Assembly (NCBI RefSeq): GCF_020740795.1
Contig: NC_067283.1
Coordinates: forward strand, 43,079,659-43,143,658
Length of the DNA: 64,000 bases
Direction: 5' to 3'
From: Apus apus
Taxonomy: Eukaryota > Chordata > Aves > Apodiformes > Apodidae
The translations under genes and the position numbers were made by a program. The notes under the pieces were generated by a model, which was not told the DNA's origin, made no database searches, and saw only the letters and a program-made list of their open reading frames with translations. This document shows positions 59,829-64,000 of this stretch, one piece after another. The first letter of the stretch is position 1, and every line of letters starts with the position of its first letter.

Positions 59829-62800
59829 AATAATGCTGCTTGACATTTATTCTGGAAGACTGATTTCCCAGATGATCACATCAGATCTGAACCTTGCAGA
59901 AAGTGTCAGTAATCAGTTTTAAGGTTTCACAAGGGAACTCCTGTGTTGGGTTTGTATTCTGTTTTATTCCCTTTCATTTATGGCTCTTTATACAACTTCC
60001 ATTGCTAAGAGTTTAAGAAATAAACTAACTGGGTAGCAGGAATTTGAGATTCAAACAATACAGAGTCAATAGAGGACTAACTAGTCAAATAGGAGACTAC
60101 ACATTTAGTCTTTATTTTTAAATTCTGAAAATAAAGCATATATTTGCTTTAACTAGATAGCACATGTGTCTACTACTAAATCTGCCTTTAGAGTCAACTT
60201 CCAGTGGTTGGTTGAAAAAGATGTTGGACTTAGGAGTAAAGCATCTACACACCAGTAAGTACATGACACCTCCACCTCGCTGCCAAAAAGGACTATGAAG
60301 TGTGATTTCTAAATGAGGAAATTAAAAAAGAAAGGAAAAGAGAAAACAAAAGTTGAGTAAATCACAGCTAGAAAAGGCATAGGCGTAAGGTATAGACAGA
60401 ATGTAAGAAAACAGTGGATAAACAGGGAAAAACAGTGCTAGACAGAAATCAGACCAAAAAATGGCTAGTTGATTCAGAAGATCAACCTTAGGAAAGGGGA
60501 AGTGAAGGCTAAACACAGGGATAGGAAACTTCTCCATGGTTCAGACTGAATGAAGAAATGGGGGAGGATCATTTTCAGCAGTGCTCCTAGGAAAAGTAAA
60601 AGAGAGCCTTGAACATTGAACGGTGGCAGTGGTAATTGTGAGCTAGAATCCAAATCTGGATCCTCATTAACCTTGCTGTTGGATGTTGAACAGCAACTGG
60701 CTGCTAGGTTCAGTTCCTTGTGCTGTGGACATCCATGAAGGGCTTACATCTCCATCTGCTTAACAGGGTCAAGGTGGCTGACGAAGTGTGAAGCCTCAGA
60801 ATAACTTGCTGTATCTTTCCTTCCTTGGGTGATTCATCCAAAAGAATCAGATCACTCCATGCCCCCCAATATTGATATGGTTTGTATATATACTTTTGAA
60901 CTTGAGGAATGTATTTGTAGCTACTGTATGTTTTCAGAACCTCAATGTGAGGTTTTTTAGAGCTGCAGATCTAGGAAATGGCTGCTGCTTACCTTGTTGG
61001 GTTTTTTTGCTCTCTAGCAATTAAAGTACCTTTTACAGTTGTTGAAAGGTAACTGTTTCAGCCGTGCTGACTGTATTGAGCAATGGTCTGACTATAAAGC
61101 TTTCCCTAAACATAGCAGCAGACAACCATTTAAAAACATACAGTGACTTTGCTACTGAACGTTTTCCCTCTGGCATATCTAGATAATCTGTGGAAAAGGT
61201 TGCATGAAAGCTGACATTATTGGTTCATGTGTGCAACAAACTGCTGTCTAGGGAAGGTGAGAGAAGACCAGAGATTTACTGACTTTTGCATTCATCTGCA
61301 TACTTCCTAACAGGTAATTAATTACACTAATTGAAAACAACAGAAAATGTTCTTCAGATAAACCAGGCACTTACTAGGTGCCGTGGTGAGAATTTGAGGT
61401 AAAATTCATTGATGCTGAGTCAAAGCAAGGAACCCATTCAGCAGAGAGGTGCATCCAGCATAAATACTTTAGTTAATGTCATCAGTTAACATCACTTGCG
61501 GATCTTCATACTTCGTTGAGCTGAGAGGCTGTGGATCATGTTTCTATACATACTGCATCTAAATGATTTTTCAGGATTGTTACAATAATTTAACCTCTTC
61601 CTTGATCCATGCAAATGTACAGAAAAATCAGGTTTATGTAGTTTGTGTTGTGCAATAGAACTATAAATAAATGTAAATAAATGATACTTCTATTTATATT
61701 AAAAGTATATAACTTGCTCTTTTAAATATGCAAGCATTTATCTTTGCAGCCTGTGTTTGAGTTTCCTATTCTGTTTTGAACCTTGAAAAGAGCCGGGTAA
61801 TAATTTGTATTCATTTTGCATGCTCAACAATCTGAAAAGAGACAAGTGAAATCAGTCAGTTGTCTTATGTGGGCTAAGAAAGATGCCTTCAGGGATTCAC
61901 GTGATCAGGGCTTGGCGAGTGCTGTGCTGAAACCAATACTTGTGGTGCAGGGTACACTCGGTTCCTGTCCTTTACCTACCATCCCATGACAGTTACATTT
62001 TATCTTCGGGTAATGGTTCGTCCCATAAATCTATATTGAGGTCTTCCTGGGGGGGTGTTATCTGTTGCTCCTGGCCATTGTGGAAATTAAAAGGTATAAC
62101 CAAAGACAAATAATTGTTCCTAATCAGGAACCTGTTGGGCTATTTTTAACTAGCATATTTACTTCGGTGTAGTTGCAGACTTCTGTGACTATAATAAGTT
62201 CCTTTACATTATAGGCTGTATTTATTAAAACAGAAATGAATTAACAAATTGCTACCTCATTTAAGAAGTCAGGCACTATATACAGCATTTATTTTTGATG
62301 TTGCTTTTTCAGAGCCCTGTTTTCTGATACCCTCATCCCTCTCTTCTCTGTCTAAACACGTTTTTCATGGAGTGAGGTGGGAAGGATGTTAGTGTAAATA
62401 GTTCAGGGTCTGAGCTGGGTCCTTAAATTTGCTTTGGAAGTGGTTGGTGCTGCTGGACATAGCACACTGCCAAGAGACTATGTATGGGGTTATGCAGAGC
62501 TCTGTGACGGGGTTTTTTGGTATTGCTTAGCTCCAGAGAAGCTGACCCCACATTTTGAATGACTGCCCAGGTTCCTGGCATTTGACCATGTTTTTCTCTC
62601 AATAAAGTGATGTAAGGATTTAAAGACGGCCTGAATGCTGTTTGAAATCAATGGCTGCCCAACAGTTTCCCTGACACCTCTGCCTCTGTCTTTTATGTGT
62701 GAGTAGATGATGAGGGCATACCCCAGTATGAATGAAAACTGGCATTCATAAACCAAACCCCTCTATGCCAAAACTGGTACACTTGAACCCACACATCGAG

Positions 62801-64000
62801 TTTTGTATCTGTTGCTCTCTTTCAGAGTGACAGCTAACCTGGACACCAGTGCGTGCTGGCCCTGTGAACTAGAGTTTTTGCTCTGCCACCACAGCCAGCA
62901 TGCAATGCAAGTACAAACCTCTGGAAGAAGGAGAAAAAGCAGGAGACTTTGGAGAGTGAAGTACCAATATGCTCAGTGAAGAGACTGCCATTTCTTTTCC
63001 CTCCTCCGCTTGCTGCTCCACCGTGCGTGAAGGCTTCAAGCTATGCAATATGAATTAGTACATATGGCCTATGTGAAACAAAAGCAAACTGAACCAGCAA
63101 TGCCTCGTTGGTCAGGCAGACCTTCAGAGATAACTGTTCTGAAAAGGAATTCTATGCACTGCAATAGTATTCACTAGAATGCACAACCTACACGGTTTTA
63201 CTGTCCCCTCTCATATATCCCCTCATTTATGTCACCCTTTTGGAGAGAGTTGGCTTTGAAACTGGAGGCTTCTGGGTCAGGGACCGGTATTCTGGGTGTC
63301 TGTGACTTGCAGAATGAGGCACTGGCTGGAGGAGCCTGCAAGTTGATGCTGTGCCCTGTAAACGTGAAATAGCAGCAGTAACATTTGTGGGGCAACTGAA
63401 TGAAGAATTTATCATGTATAGCCTTTTAATGTTGACTAATTGATCTAGCACTTGAAAAATATTTGGGGCTTGTGCATTTGTCTACTAAAACTGTAAATAG
63501 CTACTGCTGGCAGTCTCCAGCTGGATTCAGAGAACACTGCTGGTCACAGTGACCTTCCCTCCTGTTCATTTTCTGATACTAAAAGTAGTTGGAAAAAATA
63601 ATTAATGAGCAATGTCATTCAGATTATTCAAACTATAGTAATCTTTATCTTAAAATATACCTTTTGTGAAATGAAGCCATTTTTATGAGGAAGAAACTAA
63701 CCTGTGTTGAATTAAAGTGCCAGAGGTTGTTGCAGTTAGGTATTTATAGAGACTTATATGCTCAATTTCCCCTGCTATTTTATGAAATTCTTATGACAGA
63801 AATTGTTTTCCAGAATCATAAAATGTTTTAGGAGAAATATATGTTGTGGGTAGTAGATTGGATCTTTCAGGAATGAATAGCTGCTCTGCTTGCAAATACC
63901 ATCGTGGTGCAAATGACACAGCAGCATAGTGAATTTGCAAAGCTGTAGACAGATAGTGATGAAAGCCTAGTAATATTTTGATATGTTAGTGACTGTAAAT

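Larger units (their letters stand above)
56051..64000. other. Intergenic DNA upstream of TOPAZ1
   Basis: About 8 kb of AT-rich sequence. It contains one CR1 fragment (56,947-57,242) and pyrimidine tracts at 58,199-58,265 and 59,786-59,828. The longest plus-strand frame (56,525-56,914, 129 codons) has no recognised family and ends just before the CR1. I see no gene. Confidence 0.6.

Overview
The window looks like avian nuclear DNA. It is AT-rich, with two short CpG islands and small GT-AG introns. The recognisable repeats are typical of birds: three truncated CR1 LINE 3' ends and one ERVL-type solo LTR. There are no prokaryotic-style operons, and most open frames in the window are chance. Two protein-coding genes account for all the coding sequence I can support. 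Both lie on the minus strand, in the tandem order TOPAZ1 then TCAIM, the same order I recall for human chromosome 3p21. I built the exon models by eye, from acceptor and donor dinucleotides, phase compatibility and remembered family sequence; no alignment was run.

Positions 1-14,000: the 5' part of TCAIM, a mitochondrial J-domain-like protein. A GC-rich promoter and non-coding exon 1 lie near 13.65-13.77 kb, the start codon is at 11,429, and seven coding exons run to 106, where the gene leaves the window. The 293 codons present are in frame across all six junctions. The promoter holds a perfect hexanucleotide array of about 20 GGGGCC units (13,799-13,919), a (CCCAG)7 array beside the exon 1 donor, an NRF-1-like site and a palindromic kappaB-like site.

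Positions 14,000-19,150: intergenic, with nothing recognised. Positions 19,159-55,251: the whole of TOPAZ1, a germ-cell protein of male meiosis. It has 20 coding exons, every junction is phase-compatible, and the open frame is 1,973 or 1,991 codons depending on which of two in-frame donors ends the first coding exon. The last exon is followed within 45 bases by AATAAA. The second coding exon alone carries about 815 codons. An eighth-exon C-X9-C-X4-C-X3-H cluster and a conserved C-terminal helical region are visible.

Positions 55,250-56,050: the CpG-island promoter of TOPAZ1. Positions 56,050-64,000: upstream intergenic DNA with one CR1 fragment and pyrimidine tracts, and no supportable gene. 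The two genes do not act in one pathway; the link is conserved gene order. TOPAZ1 is a germline gene, while TCAIM is a nuclear gene for a mitochondrial protein whose separate promoter begins about 5.4 kb past the TOPAZ1 poly(A) signal. The feature most worth a second look is the GGGGCC array, the same unit as the human C9orf72 repeat, in the TCAIM promoter.
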